Origin: Mycobacterium paraterrae
GTDB lineage: Bacteria > Actinomycetota > Actinomycetes > Mycobacteriales > Mycobacteriaceae
Direction: 5' to 3'
NCBI RefSeq assembly: GCF_022430545.2
Contig: NZ_CP092488.2
Location: 1,364,001-1,428,000 of the forward strand
DNA: 64,000 nucleotides
Below are positions 17,038 to 25,138 of this stretch, in pieces. Numbering within the stretch: position 1 is the first letter of the stretch; each line of letters opens with the position of its first letter. The position numbers were made by a program, and so were the translations under genes. Under the pieces are notes generated by a model, which saw only the letters and a list, made by a program, of their open reading frames with translations, did not search any database and was not told where the DNA came from.

Positions 17038-18225
17038 GTGGCTCGCGACGCGTGGTTCGAAACAGTCACCATCGCCCAGCAGAGGGCGAAGAAGCGGCTG
17101 CCGAAGTCCGTCTACTCCTCGCTGATCTCGGCGAGCGAGAAGGGCGTGACCGTCACCGACAACGTCGAGTCATTCAGTGAGCTCGGCTTCGCACCGCATG
17201 TCATCGGAGCGCTGGAGAAGCGCGATTTAGCGACGACGGTTATGGGGCAGGACATCGCGCTGCCGGTGCTCATATCGCCCACCGGCGTACAAGCCGTCCA
17301 CCCCGACGGGGAGGTTGCGGTGGCCAGGGCGGCCGCCGCCCGCGGTACGGCGATGGGCCTGTCATCGTTCGCTAGCAAGCCGATCGAAGACGTCATCGCC
17401 GCCAACGACAAACTGTTCTTCCAGGTGTACTGGCTCGGTGGCCGCGACGCGATCGCCCAACGCGTGCAGCGCGCCAAGGATGCAGGGGCCGTGGGGCTGA
17501 TCGTGACGACCGACTGGAGCTTCTCCCACGGTCGTGACTGGGGCAGCCCCAAGATCCCTGAACAGATGGATCTCAAGACCATGCTCAGGATGGCTCCCGA
17601 GGTGCTGACGAAACCGCGCTGGCTCTGGAGCTTTGGCAAGACCGTCAGCCCGCCCAACCTGCGGGTTCCCAACCAGGGCCCCAAGGGTGAGCTCGGTCCA
17701 CCATTCTTCGGCGTCTACGGCGAATGGATGGGCACTTCGCCTCCCACGTGGGAGGACATGGCATGGCTGCGCGAACTCTGGGGTGGGCCGTTCATGATGA
17801 AGGGCATCATCCGCGTCGATGACGCCAAACGTGCTGTAGACATTGGCGTTTCGGCAATCTCCGTGTCCAACCACGGCGGCAACAACCTGGACGGGACACC
17901 AGCGGCCATCCGCGCGCTCCCCGCGATCGCCGACGCCGTCGGAAGCGACGTCGAGGTCTTGTTGGACGGCGGCATCCGCCGAGGCAGCGACGTCGTCAAG
18001 GCGATCGCACTTGGCGCCCGTGCTGTCATGATCGGCCGCGCTTACCTGTGGGGGCTGGCGGCCGAGGGACAGTCGGGCGTCGAGAACGTCCTCGACATCC
18101 TGCGCAGCGGAATCGACTCGGCGTTGATGGGCCTCGGCAAGGCGTCGACCCGTGATCTCGCGCCGGACGACATCTTGATTCCTGACGGCTTCACTCGAGC
18201 GTTGGGAGTGCCGCCAGTGTCATGA
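17038..18225 (+). CDS. mftD: Mycofactocin FMN-dependent dehydrogenase MftD
   Basis: This 395-residue protein of the L-lactate dehydrogenase/glycolate oxidase family carries the FMN-barrel signature SVSNHGGNNLDG with its catalytic histidine near residue 283, and LLDGGIRRGSDVVKA near 310. MftD oxidatively deaminates the AHDP intermediate to pre-mycofactocin. GTG 17038 gives the family N-terminus (VARDAWFETVTIAQQRAKKR); TTG 17032 is an alternative. The usual next gene, mftE (peptidase), and mftF (glycosyltransferase) are absent here; an aldehyde dehydrogenase pseudogene follows. Confidence 0.94.
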   Translation: MARDAWFETVTIAQQRAKKRLPKSVYSSLISASEKGVTVTDNVESFSELGFAPHVIGALEKRDLATTVMGQDIALPVLISPTGVQAVHPDGEVAVARAAAARGTAMGLSSFASKPIEDVIAANDKLFFQVYWLGGRDAIAQRVQRAKDAGAVGLIVTTDWSFSHGRDWGSPKIPEQMDLKTMLRMAPEVLTKPRWLWSFGKTVSPPNLRVPNQGPKGELGPPFFGVYGEWMGTSPPTWEDMAWLRELWGGPFMMKGIIRVDDAKRAVDIGVSAISVSNHGGNNLDGTPAAIRALPAIADAVGSDVEVLLDGGIRRGSDVVKAIALGARAVMIGRAYLWGLAAEGQSGVENVLDILRSGIDSALMGLGKASTRDLAPDDILIPDGFTRALGVPPVS

Positions 18226-18383
18226 CACGGCACCTCAGTGCGTTCGATCGGTTGACCGGTTACGGACGGTTCACTGTCTGGCCAGAGGTCGGGTAGCCGC
18301 AGCCACTGAGCTCGGCGAATCTGTGGCCACGAACCGGACTGCTGGTTAACATCGTGATATCCACCGGGTCAGGAAGGACCCCC

Positions 18384-19790
18384 ATGACCGCAGAAGCGAC
18401 TTCCCCACCCACCCCGTCCGTCGACGCCGCGGACATTCCGACGATCGTCGCCAGGCTCCGCAAGACGTTTGCCACCGGCCGCACCCGCGACGTGGCATGG
18501 CGGAAACGCCAGCTGGAGGGGTTGCACCGGCTCATCGTCGACAACGAACCCGCCATCGCGGCAGCACTGGACCAGGATCTTGGTCGGAAGCCGTTCGAGG
18601 CGTGGTTGGCCGACATCGCCAGCCCTGCAGGTGAAGCCGCGGATGCCGCGAAGAACGTCGCGAAGTGGACCAAGCGCAAGCATCGACTATTGGAGATGGC
18701 GCAGTTGCCCGGCCGCGCCTGGATTGAGTACGAGCCGTTCGGCACGGTGCTCGTCATCGGTGCGTGGAACTTCCCCTTCGCGCTGACGTTGGGCCCCGCG
18801 GTGGGCGCTATCGCCGCGGGAAACACCGTCGTCCTCAAACCGTCCGAGGTGTCGCCAGCGTCGTCGGCGCTCATGGCCGATCTGGTGCCGCGATACCTCG
18901 ACCCGACCGCCATCACCGTCGTCGAAGGGGACGCCACGGTGAGCCAGGAACTCATCGCGCAAGGCTTCGACAAACTGTGCTTCACAGGCGGCACCGAGAT
19001 CGGGCGCAAGGTCTACGAAGGGGCAGCGACACACCTCACGCCGGTCACGCTCGAATAGGGCGGCAAGAGCCCCGTCATCGTCGCAGCGGACGCCGACATT
19101 GCCGTAGCCGCCAAACGTATCGCCTGGACCAAGCTGATCAACTCCGGTCAAATTTGCATCGCGCCCGACTACGTGCTGGCCGATGCCTCCATTCGCGACG
19201 AACTGGTCCGCAGGATCGGCGAAGCCGTCGTCAGCTTCGAGGCGGGTAGTACCGGTAAGCGCATCGTCAACGAACGCCACTTCGACAGGCTGACCGCGGC
19301 ACTGGCGGCCACCAAGGGAACGGTTGCCGTCGGCGGGGGCTCGAACGCTGCTGCCGTCGAGATCGAGCCCACCGTCGTCGTGGACCCTGCAGTGGACGAG
19401 CCACTGATGATCGATCAGATCTTCGGACCGATCCTGCCGATCGTCACCGTCCAATCTCTGGACCAGGCAATCGAATTCGTGAACTCCCGGCCCAAACCGC
19501 TGGCGGCCTACCTATTCACCAAAGGCAAGGCTGTCCGCGAGCGCGTGATCAAGGAAGTGTCGGCAGGCGGAATGCTGGTGAATCATCTGCTGTTCCAGTT
19601 CACCACTACAAAGCTGCCATTCGGCGGCGTTGGCCCCTCAGGGATGGGTGCGTACCACGGCAGATTCGGGTTCGAGGAGTTCAGCCACCGCAAGTCGGTG
19701 CTGACCAAGCCCACCCGACCCGATCTGACCGCCATCATCTACCCGCCGTACACGGATAGGGCGTGGAAGCTGGCGCGCAAGCTCTTCTGA
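18384..19790 (+). pseudogene. Aldehyde dehydrogenase interrupted by one amber codon
   Basis: ATG 18384 has AGGAAGGA upstream and opens a 468-codon ALDH. The N-terminal part includes GAWNFPFALTLGPAVGAIAA and FTGGTEIGRKVYE. At 19056-19058 the frame reads LE-TAG-GGKSP, where the family has LELGGKSP, so a single base change (TTG to TAG) is the likely cause. The same frame continues with the catalytic cysteine in NSGQICIAPDY and ends normally (PPYTDRAWKLARKLF). Length and motifs fit ALDH3-like fatty aldehyde dehydrogenases. It would oxidise the aldehyde from the NDMA-dependent dehydrogenase. Either it is newly dead, the amber codon is read through, or the base call is wrong. Confidence 0.8.
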
Positions 19791-20316
19791 TTAAGCGAGC
19801 CACCCACCGCCCCACGCAACCGTCGAGTGATCACAGATGGCCAAGCGCGAAGCCGGCTAGGGCCAGCCCGACGCTCTTCGCTTTCGAGGTGGCGCCGTCA
19901 TCCCGCAACCGCCCGCGGAAGCTCGCCATAGGACTGTCCGCCAGCGTGATTCGCTTCGTCACGTTATGCGGGAGCGGTGCGAGATACGCCCGTCGATAGC
20001 CGGCGATCCGATGTCACTTCAAGTCTGTTGCCATCGCCGCTCCGCGCACGTACGACGTAAGCACCGCAATGATCACACTGTCCCGGTCCCCGGCACCCAC
20101 GTCGATGCACAGTTGCGTGGTGAGTTCAGCCAGCGGAGGGTGGGCCGCTTGTGTGGGCAGCGGTCATCGCGCGTGTTCCTCCTTTGCTCAAGTGACTTGA
20201 ACCGCCCCCGGTGAATCACGCGATGACCCTAGGCACTCGGCTGAACGCAACCCGAGGAGCCTCCTCCTCGAATCACTTCCACACCGAAGTGAATACCTGT
20301 TCGCTATTGTCGAGAA
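19791..20316. other. Stretch without a recognised gene
   Basis: About 525 bases lie between the aldehyde dehydrogenase and the esterase. On the minus strand a worn frame reads QLCIDVGAGDRDSVIIAVLT (near 20060-20120) before a stop, which might be the remains of a regulator, but I cannot assign it. No RNA gene was seen. Confidence 0.35.
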
Positions 20317-21825
20317 ATGGCAGCCAGGACGGTCAGCACGAACATTGCCTCGGGCGCCATCGAAGGTTTCACGCGCGACGGAGTCACCCGTTGGCGCTCC
20401 ATCCCCTATGCGAAGCCGCCGGTCGGCGCATTGCGGTTCAAAGCCCCCCAGCGTGTCGAACCATGGGCCGGAATACGACCCTGTTACCGATTCCGCTACT
20501 GCGCTCCACAGCCGCGCCGATATACGATCCTCGGCCCGGGCAGATTCCAGCCTACGAGCGAGGATTGCCTTACCGTCAATGTCGTTGCACCTGAGGGTGA
20601 CTTCGACCGGCCTTTGCCAGTGATGTTCTTCATTCACGGCGGCGCTTACTTCCTGGGCAGTTCCGCAACGCCGATCTATGACGGAGCGTCCCTCGCCCGC
20701 AGAGGTTGCGTGTACTTATCGGCGAATTACCGCCTGGGCGCATTGGGTGCTGTCGACCTGTCGTCACTGTCTACCGACGACATCCGCATCGACGACAACC
20801 TGTACCTGCGCGACCTGGTATCAGCGCTCACATGGGTGAGCGAGAACATCGCGGCATTTGGCGGCGATCCCGATAACGTGACGATATTCGGGGAGAGCGC
20901 AGGAGCGCACGCTGTCGCCACATTGATGGCTGTGCCAGCGGCCAAAGGCCTTTTTGCACAGGCTATTTCACAAAGCCCAGCGGGCGGACTGTTCCGTTCG
21001 AAGGAGTTGGCAACGGAGTTTGCCGTCAAGTTCGCATCCACTTTCGGCGCCTCCAAGAAGGACGCCGCGCGCCTATTGTTGAAGGCACGTCCAGCCGAGC
21101 TGGTGAAGGCATTCGATCGCTTGATCGCCGTGAGTGCTGCGGACTTGGCGGGCGGTTACCCTGTGGGATCCACCTCGGGAACCGACTATCTCCCGCTCGA
21201 TCCCATTCAAGCCATGTTGGACGGTAAGGCGCACCGCCTGCCACTCATCGTAGGCACGAATGCGGACGAGGGCCGTTTATTCACCCGGTTTCTCAAACTT
21301 CTTCCAACGGACCAAGCGAAGATCGAGCATCTACTAGCGGGGGCCGAACCCACTGACCGCCAACGTATTACGTCCGCCTATCCCGAGTATCCGGCCCCGG
21401 CAGCCTGTATCCAACTAGGAGGCGACTTCGCTTTCGGCTCGGCACTGTGGCAGATCGCCGAATCCCACGGTCGATACGCCCCTACCTACCTGTATCGCTA
21501 CGACTACGCCCCCCGGACATTGCAGTGGTCAGGCCTGGGTGCAACCCATGCGACGGAGCTTCTTGCCGTATTCGACGTCTACCGCACGCATTTCGGACGG
21601 CTTCTCAGCGCCGGATCCGACCACCGGTCGGCCGTGCGCGTGAGCGACGACATGCAAGGCCGATGGGTTGCGTTCGCCGGCCACGGAGTCCCAGGAAAGG
21701 GCTGGCCGTCTTACACCCACGACTCCCGCGCGGTAATGGTCTTCGACCAGACCTCACGCGTGGAGAACGATCCCCACGCCACCCGCCGCCAGGCCTGGGA
21801 AGGGTTCAACGCCCTTGCCCGCTGA
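20317..21825 (+). CDS. Type B carboxylesterase
   Basis: This 502-residue alpha/beta hydrolase of the carboxylesterase/cholinesterase family has the early block SIPYAKPPVGALRF, SEDCLTVNVVAP, oxyanion motif FIHGGAYFLGS near 106-116, nucleophile GESAG with Ser194, acid in TNADEGRLF and the His in GATHATELL. No signal peptide is evident, so it is probably cytoplasmic. It hydrolyses carboxylic esters; its substrate is unknown. It stands alone, with gaps on both sides. Confidence 0.88.
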   Translation: MAARTVSTNIASGAIEGFTRDGVTRWRSIPYAKPPVGALRFKAPQRVEPWAGIRPCYRFRYCAPQPRRYTILGPGRFQPTSEDCLTVNVVAPEGDFDRPLPVMFFIHGGAYFLGSSATPIYDGASLARRGCVYLSANYRLGALGAVDLSSLSTDDIRIDDNLYLRDLVSALTWVSENIAAFGGDPDNVTIFGESAGAHAVATLMAVPAAKGLFAQAISQSPAGGLFRSKELATEFAVKFASTFGASKKDAARLLLKARPAELVKAFDRLIAVSAADLAGGYPVGSTSGTDYLPLDPIQAMLDGKAHRLPLIVGTNADEGRLFTRFLKLLPTDQAKIEHLLAGAEPTDRQRITSAYPEYPAPAACIQLGGDFAFGSALWQIAESHGRYAPTYLYRYDYAPRTLQWSGLGATHATELLAVFDVYRTHFGRLLSAGSDHRSAVRVSDDMQGRWVAFAGHGVPGKGWPSYTHDSRAVMVFDQTSRVENDPHATRRQAWEGFNALAR

Positions 21826-21877
21826 CGGGTAGCGCCCAGGGTAACCCGAGGCCTTACGCTAGCCGCCTCAGGCTCGC

Positions 21878-22101
21878 TCAGGTGTCTTCGACGACGGTGC
21901 CCAGATAGCTATAGTCGATTACGCCCGGGCCGCCGTACATCGACAGGTCCAGGTAAACCCCAGCTCGCAGCTTTCGTGGTTCGGGGTGATCCTGTCCCGA
22001 ACGAAGTCACGGACGAAATGCTGAAACTGCAAGTCCTCCGAGTTGTACCCAGCGCCAACGGTATGCCCTTGCCAAAGCTGGTCGTCCGCCGGCGCTATCA
22101 A
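21878..22101 (-). pseudogene. Unidentified gene fragment, frameshifted
   Basis: On the minus strand a frame reads IAPADDQLWQGHTVGAGYNS and DLQFQHFVRDFVRDRITPNH, shifts near 21975, and continues as YLDLSMYGGPGVIDYSYLGT to a stop at 21878. The run-on quality across the frameshift suggests the end of a real gene. I do not recognise the family. It follows the BadH-like gene on the same strand. Confidence 0.35.
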
Positions 22102-22159
22102 GATGGAAAGCCAGGAAACCTTGTACGTTGACCATCGCCGCCAGCTGACGCGGGCTCGT

Positions 22160-22909
22160 TCAGCCCGCCATAGTCAGGCCGCCGCTTACACTGATGACCT
22201 GACCGGTGATGAACGACGCAGCCTCCGAGGCAAAGAAGACAATCGGCGCAGCCACCTCCTCCGGGCGCGCCAGCCGCCGGAACGGTATCGCCTTGATCAA
22301 GGCTTCTTGCAGCCTCTCGGCCTGAGCATGAAACAACGGAGTGTCGGTAGGACCCGGGCACACGCAGTTAACGTTGATCCCATGCCTGGCCATCTCGCGA
22401 GCAAGAGACTTGGTCAGCGCGATGACGCCGCCCTTGGCACCGGCATAGATGCTTTCCCCGGAACTACCTACCCGCCCAGCGTCACTGGCGACGTTGACCA
22501 CCCGGCCACCGTTTCCCGCCTCGATCATCCCCGGCAGAAATGCGCTACACATGTGCACGGGGCCGAGGTAGTTGATGCCCACCACCCGTTCAGCAAATTC
22601 CGTGCTGGCGTTGAGGAATCCCTCGGTTCGATCCCATCCGGCAGCATTCACCAGGACGTTCGGGACACCCACGGCGGAATGCACCTGCAGGCGAAGCTGA
22701 TCGACCATCTTGCGGTCCGCGATGTCTACCAACATCGCGGATATCGATTCGGGGAGGCATTCGGCCGTGCGGTTTGCGGCGTCCAGATCGAGGTCGGCTG
22801 CGACCACCTTGTCGCCTTGCCGCGCAAACGCCAGCGCCACGGCCTTGCCAATCCCGGATCCGGCTCCGGTGACGACGACGATGTTGTCTGTCATGTCTGA
22901 CGCCCTCAT
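22160..22909 (-). CDS. SDR dehydrogenase, BadH-like (2-hydroxycyclohexanecarboxyl-CoA dehydrogenase type)
   Basis: This 249-residue classical SDR has the cofactor loop TGAGSGIGKAVAL near residue 14, NAAG near 88, the catalytic Ser near 140 and YAGAK (Tyr/Lys) near 155, and C-terminal GPTDTP and ITGQVISVSGG. It resembles BadH and related 3-hydroxyacyl-CoA dehydrogenases. ATG 22909 overlaps the stop of the BadI-like gene (ATGA), so translation is coupled. That partner makes oxidation of a ring beta-hydroxyacyl-CoA to the beta-keto form, just before ring opening, a reasonable role. An alternative start is ATG 22894. Confidence 0.82.
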   Translation of the reverse strand: MRASDMTDNIVVVTGAGSGIGKAVALAFARQGDKVVAADLDLDAANRTAECLPESISAMLVDIADRKMVDQLRLQVHSAVGVPNVLVNAAGWDRTEGFLNASTEFAERVVGINYLGPVHMCSAFLPGMIEAGNGGRVVNVASDAGRVGSSGESIYAGAKGGVIALTKSLAREMARHGINVNCVCPGPTDTPLFHAQAERLQEALIKAIPFRRLARPEEVAAPIVFFASEAASFITGQVISVSGGLTMAG

Positions 22910-23703
22910 GCCTTGACGTACTTGGCGAAGTCAGGACGACGCTTCTCGGTGAAAGCTGTCGCACCCTCCAAACCTTCGGGCGTGTGCGAATACAGATCGA
23001 GCGCGGACATGGCCAGGTTGCTGAGGCCCGCCTGGTGATCGGTGTCGGCGTTGAACGATTGCTTGAGGAATCGAATGGCGGTCGGACTCTTTTCGGCGAT
23101 CTCCGCAGCCACCGCCCTGGCCTCATCCAACACTTTGCCTGCAGGGACCACCCAGTTCACCAGGCCCCACCGTTCGGCGGTGTCCGCGTCGACTTGGCGG
23201 CATAGATACCACATCTCTCGGGCGCGCTTCTCGCCGACGACCCGTGCCAGGAAGGCTGACCCGAAGCCGGCATCGAAGGAACCTACACGTGGTCCGGCCT
23301 GGCCGAACTTGGCGTTGTCTGCGGCAATGGTTAGGTCGCAAAGCACGTGCAGCACGTGGCCCCCACCGATGGCGAGTCCATTGACCGCGGCGATGACGGG
23401 TTTCGGTACGTCACGAATGAGCTTGTGCAGGTTGCCAATCTCGAACATGCCACTCTCGGTCGGCCCGTAGTCGCCGGTCTCGGCGCGTTGCTTGACGTCG
23501 CCGCCAGTGCAAAAGGCTTTCTCCCCCGCCCCAGTGAGGACGATCGCTTGCACGGCATTGTCCGCCCAGGCGCGACGAAATGCCTTGATGAGTTCCTCGA
23601 CGGTCTTGCCGCGGAATGCGTTGTAGCGGTGGGGGCGGTCGATCGTCACGATCGCCGCGTGTCCTTCGACCTCGTAACGGATATCGTCGTACTGCTCAGT
23701 CAT
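22906..23703 (-). CDS. BadI-like 2-ketocyclohexanecarboxyl-CoA hydrolase (crotonase family)
   Basis: This 265-residue crotonase-fold protein shares long identity by eye with BadI of Rhodopseudomonas: NAFRGKTVEELIKAF near residue 28, GEKAFCTGGDVKQR near 60, and the MenB-like block VGSFDAGFGSAFLARVVGEK near 138, containing the Asp used by MenB/BadI in C-C bond chemistry, then REMWYLCR. BadI hydrolytically opens the ring of 2-ketocyclohexanecarboxyl-CoA to pimeloyl-CoA. The coupled dehydrogenase downstream supports an alicyclic ring-opening pair. It is divergent from a TetR gene, with palindromes between them. Confidence 0.85.
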   Translation of the reverse strand: MTEQYDDIRYEVEGHAAIVTIDRPHRYNAFRGKTVEELIKAFRRAWADNAVQAIVLTGAGEKAFCTGGDVKQRAETGDYGPTESGMFEIGNLHKLIRDVPKPVIAAVNGLAIGGGHVLHVLCDLTIAADNAKFGQAGPRVGSFDAGFGSAFLARVVGEKRAREMWYLCRQVDADTAERWGLVNWVVPAGKVLDEARAVAAEIAEKSPTAIRFLKQSFNADTDHQAGLSNLAMSALDLYSHTPEGLEGATAFTEKRRPDFAKYVKA

Positions 23704-23744
23704 TGCCTCTCCTCTTCAGCAATCTCGCCGGTAAGCTGTTCCTC

Positions 23745-23792
23745 GTGAATGTAAATTCACATGTGCTGAACGTAGGGCGATCGACGATCGCC
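23745..23792. promoter_or_regulatory. Two palindromes between badI-like operon and TetR gene
   Basis: GTGAATGTAAATTCAC (23745-23760) has six-base arms, and GGCGATCGACGATCGCC (23776-23792) has seven-base arms around GAC. They lie 42 and 73 bases upstream of the badI-like start and 147-179 bases before the TetR start. TetR proteins commonly bind such operators, so one or both may be the operator for the regulator at 23939. This is inference from position and symmetry. Confidence 0.5.
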
Positions 23793-23938
23793 GTCAACAC
23801 GCCGCCAATGCGTCCGGAGCCCGGGGTTTTCGTATCCAAGCCCGCTTGCATGCCCTCCTCAGCTGGTGGGGAGATGTTAACGTTCAATAGTGTCCTGTTG
23901 GGTTCAGAGCACCTCCGTCGAAGGCGGAAGTGGTAGCG

Positions 23939-24601
23939 ATGACTAAACCGGTCGTCGCCAGACAAAATCGGGTCGGTGGCGAGCGCCGTGAGCGCATTCT
24001 CACCTCGGCAGCAGAATTGATTGCCGAGCGCGGCTACCATGCCGTTTCGATGGCCGATATCGGGGTTGCTTCCGGTGTAGTCGGGCCGGCCATATACCGC
24101 CACTTCGACAGCAAGGGCGGCTTGCTCGCAGCCTTGTTCGAACGTGTCGTGGACAGCCTGCTGCAGCGTGCAACGATGATCGTCGAGCAGTCGCGCGACG
24201 AGGTGGAAGCGCTAACCGGGCTGGTAGCCGACCAAGTCGCGTTAGTGATGGACCAGCGGGAGTTGGCCATCGTGTACTACCGGGAAGTACACAATCTGCC
24301 CGATCAGCAGCAGAGCAGGCTGCGCCGAAAGCAACGGCTCTACCTTGAAGAGTGGGTTCACCTCGTTGATGAATTACGCCCTGACATTGACGAAATAGAG
24401 ATTCGCGCGCTGGTTCACGGCGCGATTGGCGCCATCCAGTCGATCCTGCACTATCGCGGCACTGGCCTCGCTCCCGAGCTGACCTCGGAGCTAATTGCGT
24501 CAATGGGTCACGCCGTGCTCGGCGTTCCCGCATCGAACCGTGAATTGGATGCCCCGGCCGCCGAGCTGTCCGGTCCCCACCGTGGCTCGCCGCGCCGGTA
24601 G
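23939..24601 (+). CDS. TetR-family transcriptional regulator
   Basis: This 220-residue regulator carries the TetR HTH at about residues 15-60 (RILTSAAELIAERGYHAVSM, ADIGVASGVVGPAIYRHFDS, KGGLLAALF). The C-terminal domain is helical and family-diverse. ATG 23939 has GGCGGAAG upstream; GTG 23930 is an alternative. It is divergent from the badI-badH-like operon and is its likely local repressor, with an acyl-CoA or ring intermediate as plausible inducer. Confidence 0.85.
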   Translation: MTKPVVARQNRVGGERRERILTSAAELIAERGYHAVSMADIGVASGVVGPAIYRHFDSKGGLLAALFERVVDSLLQRATMIVEQSRDEVEALTGLVADQVALVMDQRELAIVYYREVHNLPDQQQSRLRRKQRLYLEEWVHLVDELRPDIDEIEIRALVHGAIGAIQSILHYRGTGLAPELTSELIASMGHAVLGVPASNRELDAPAAELSGPHRGSPRR

Positions 24602-24614
24602 ACGCGTCTTTGGC

Positions 24615-25014
24615 GTGCCAACGATTAACGAATTCGCGGAACGGGGTCTGCTCGACGGTCTCAAGGGCAACACCCGGGACGGACGAGCGGGTGGACCTCA
24701 TCGTTTGGCTTCTCGCCCAGAGCTTCACGGTCGAGTAGATCCGGTCGTCGGTTTCGACACAGCGGTTTTGCTGCAGGCCGACGCAGGCGCGATCGCGCGC
24801 AAAGGGTCTTCATTGGGATGGCTGTCAACCCGGGTTAGATCGTCGACGTCCTGCGGGCTCGCACGGAGAGGCTCGGGCAGGCTACCGAGATGATGCGCGT
24901 TTCCGTGCTCAACATGTTGCTCGTTCCTGAGGAGAACGAGATCGAGTTTGCCGAGAACTCGGAGGCATTCGCGCAACGAGCGAAGCCGCCGCGTCAAGCC
25001 CACCAGCGGGGGTG
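24615..25014 (+). pseudogene. Adenylate cyclase regulatory-domain remnant
   Basis: Pieces in different frames read EFAERGLLDGLKGNTRDGRA, then VDLIVWLLAQSFTVE-stop-IR, then LRARTERLGQATEMMRVSVL with NMLLVPEENEIEFAENSEAF. This order resembles the N-terminal pH-sensing/regulatory region of Rv1264-like mycobacterial class III cyclases. No cyclase catalytic domain follows. The copy is broken by a frameshift, an in-frame TAG and internal losses. Confidence 0.5.
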
Positions 25015-25138
25015 ACGGCGGTCGCGGCTCGGCACCGTGTTGGTGGCGGAATCCACTCGGGCGATCGTCGAAGACACCGCAGACCTTCGGTCCGAACCTC
25101 CAGCGGTCGCCATTATGCGAAATGCACTTGATCTCTGC

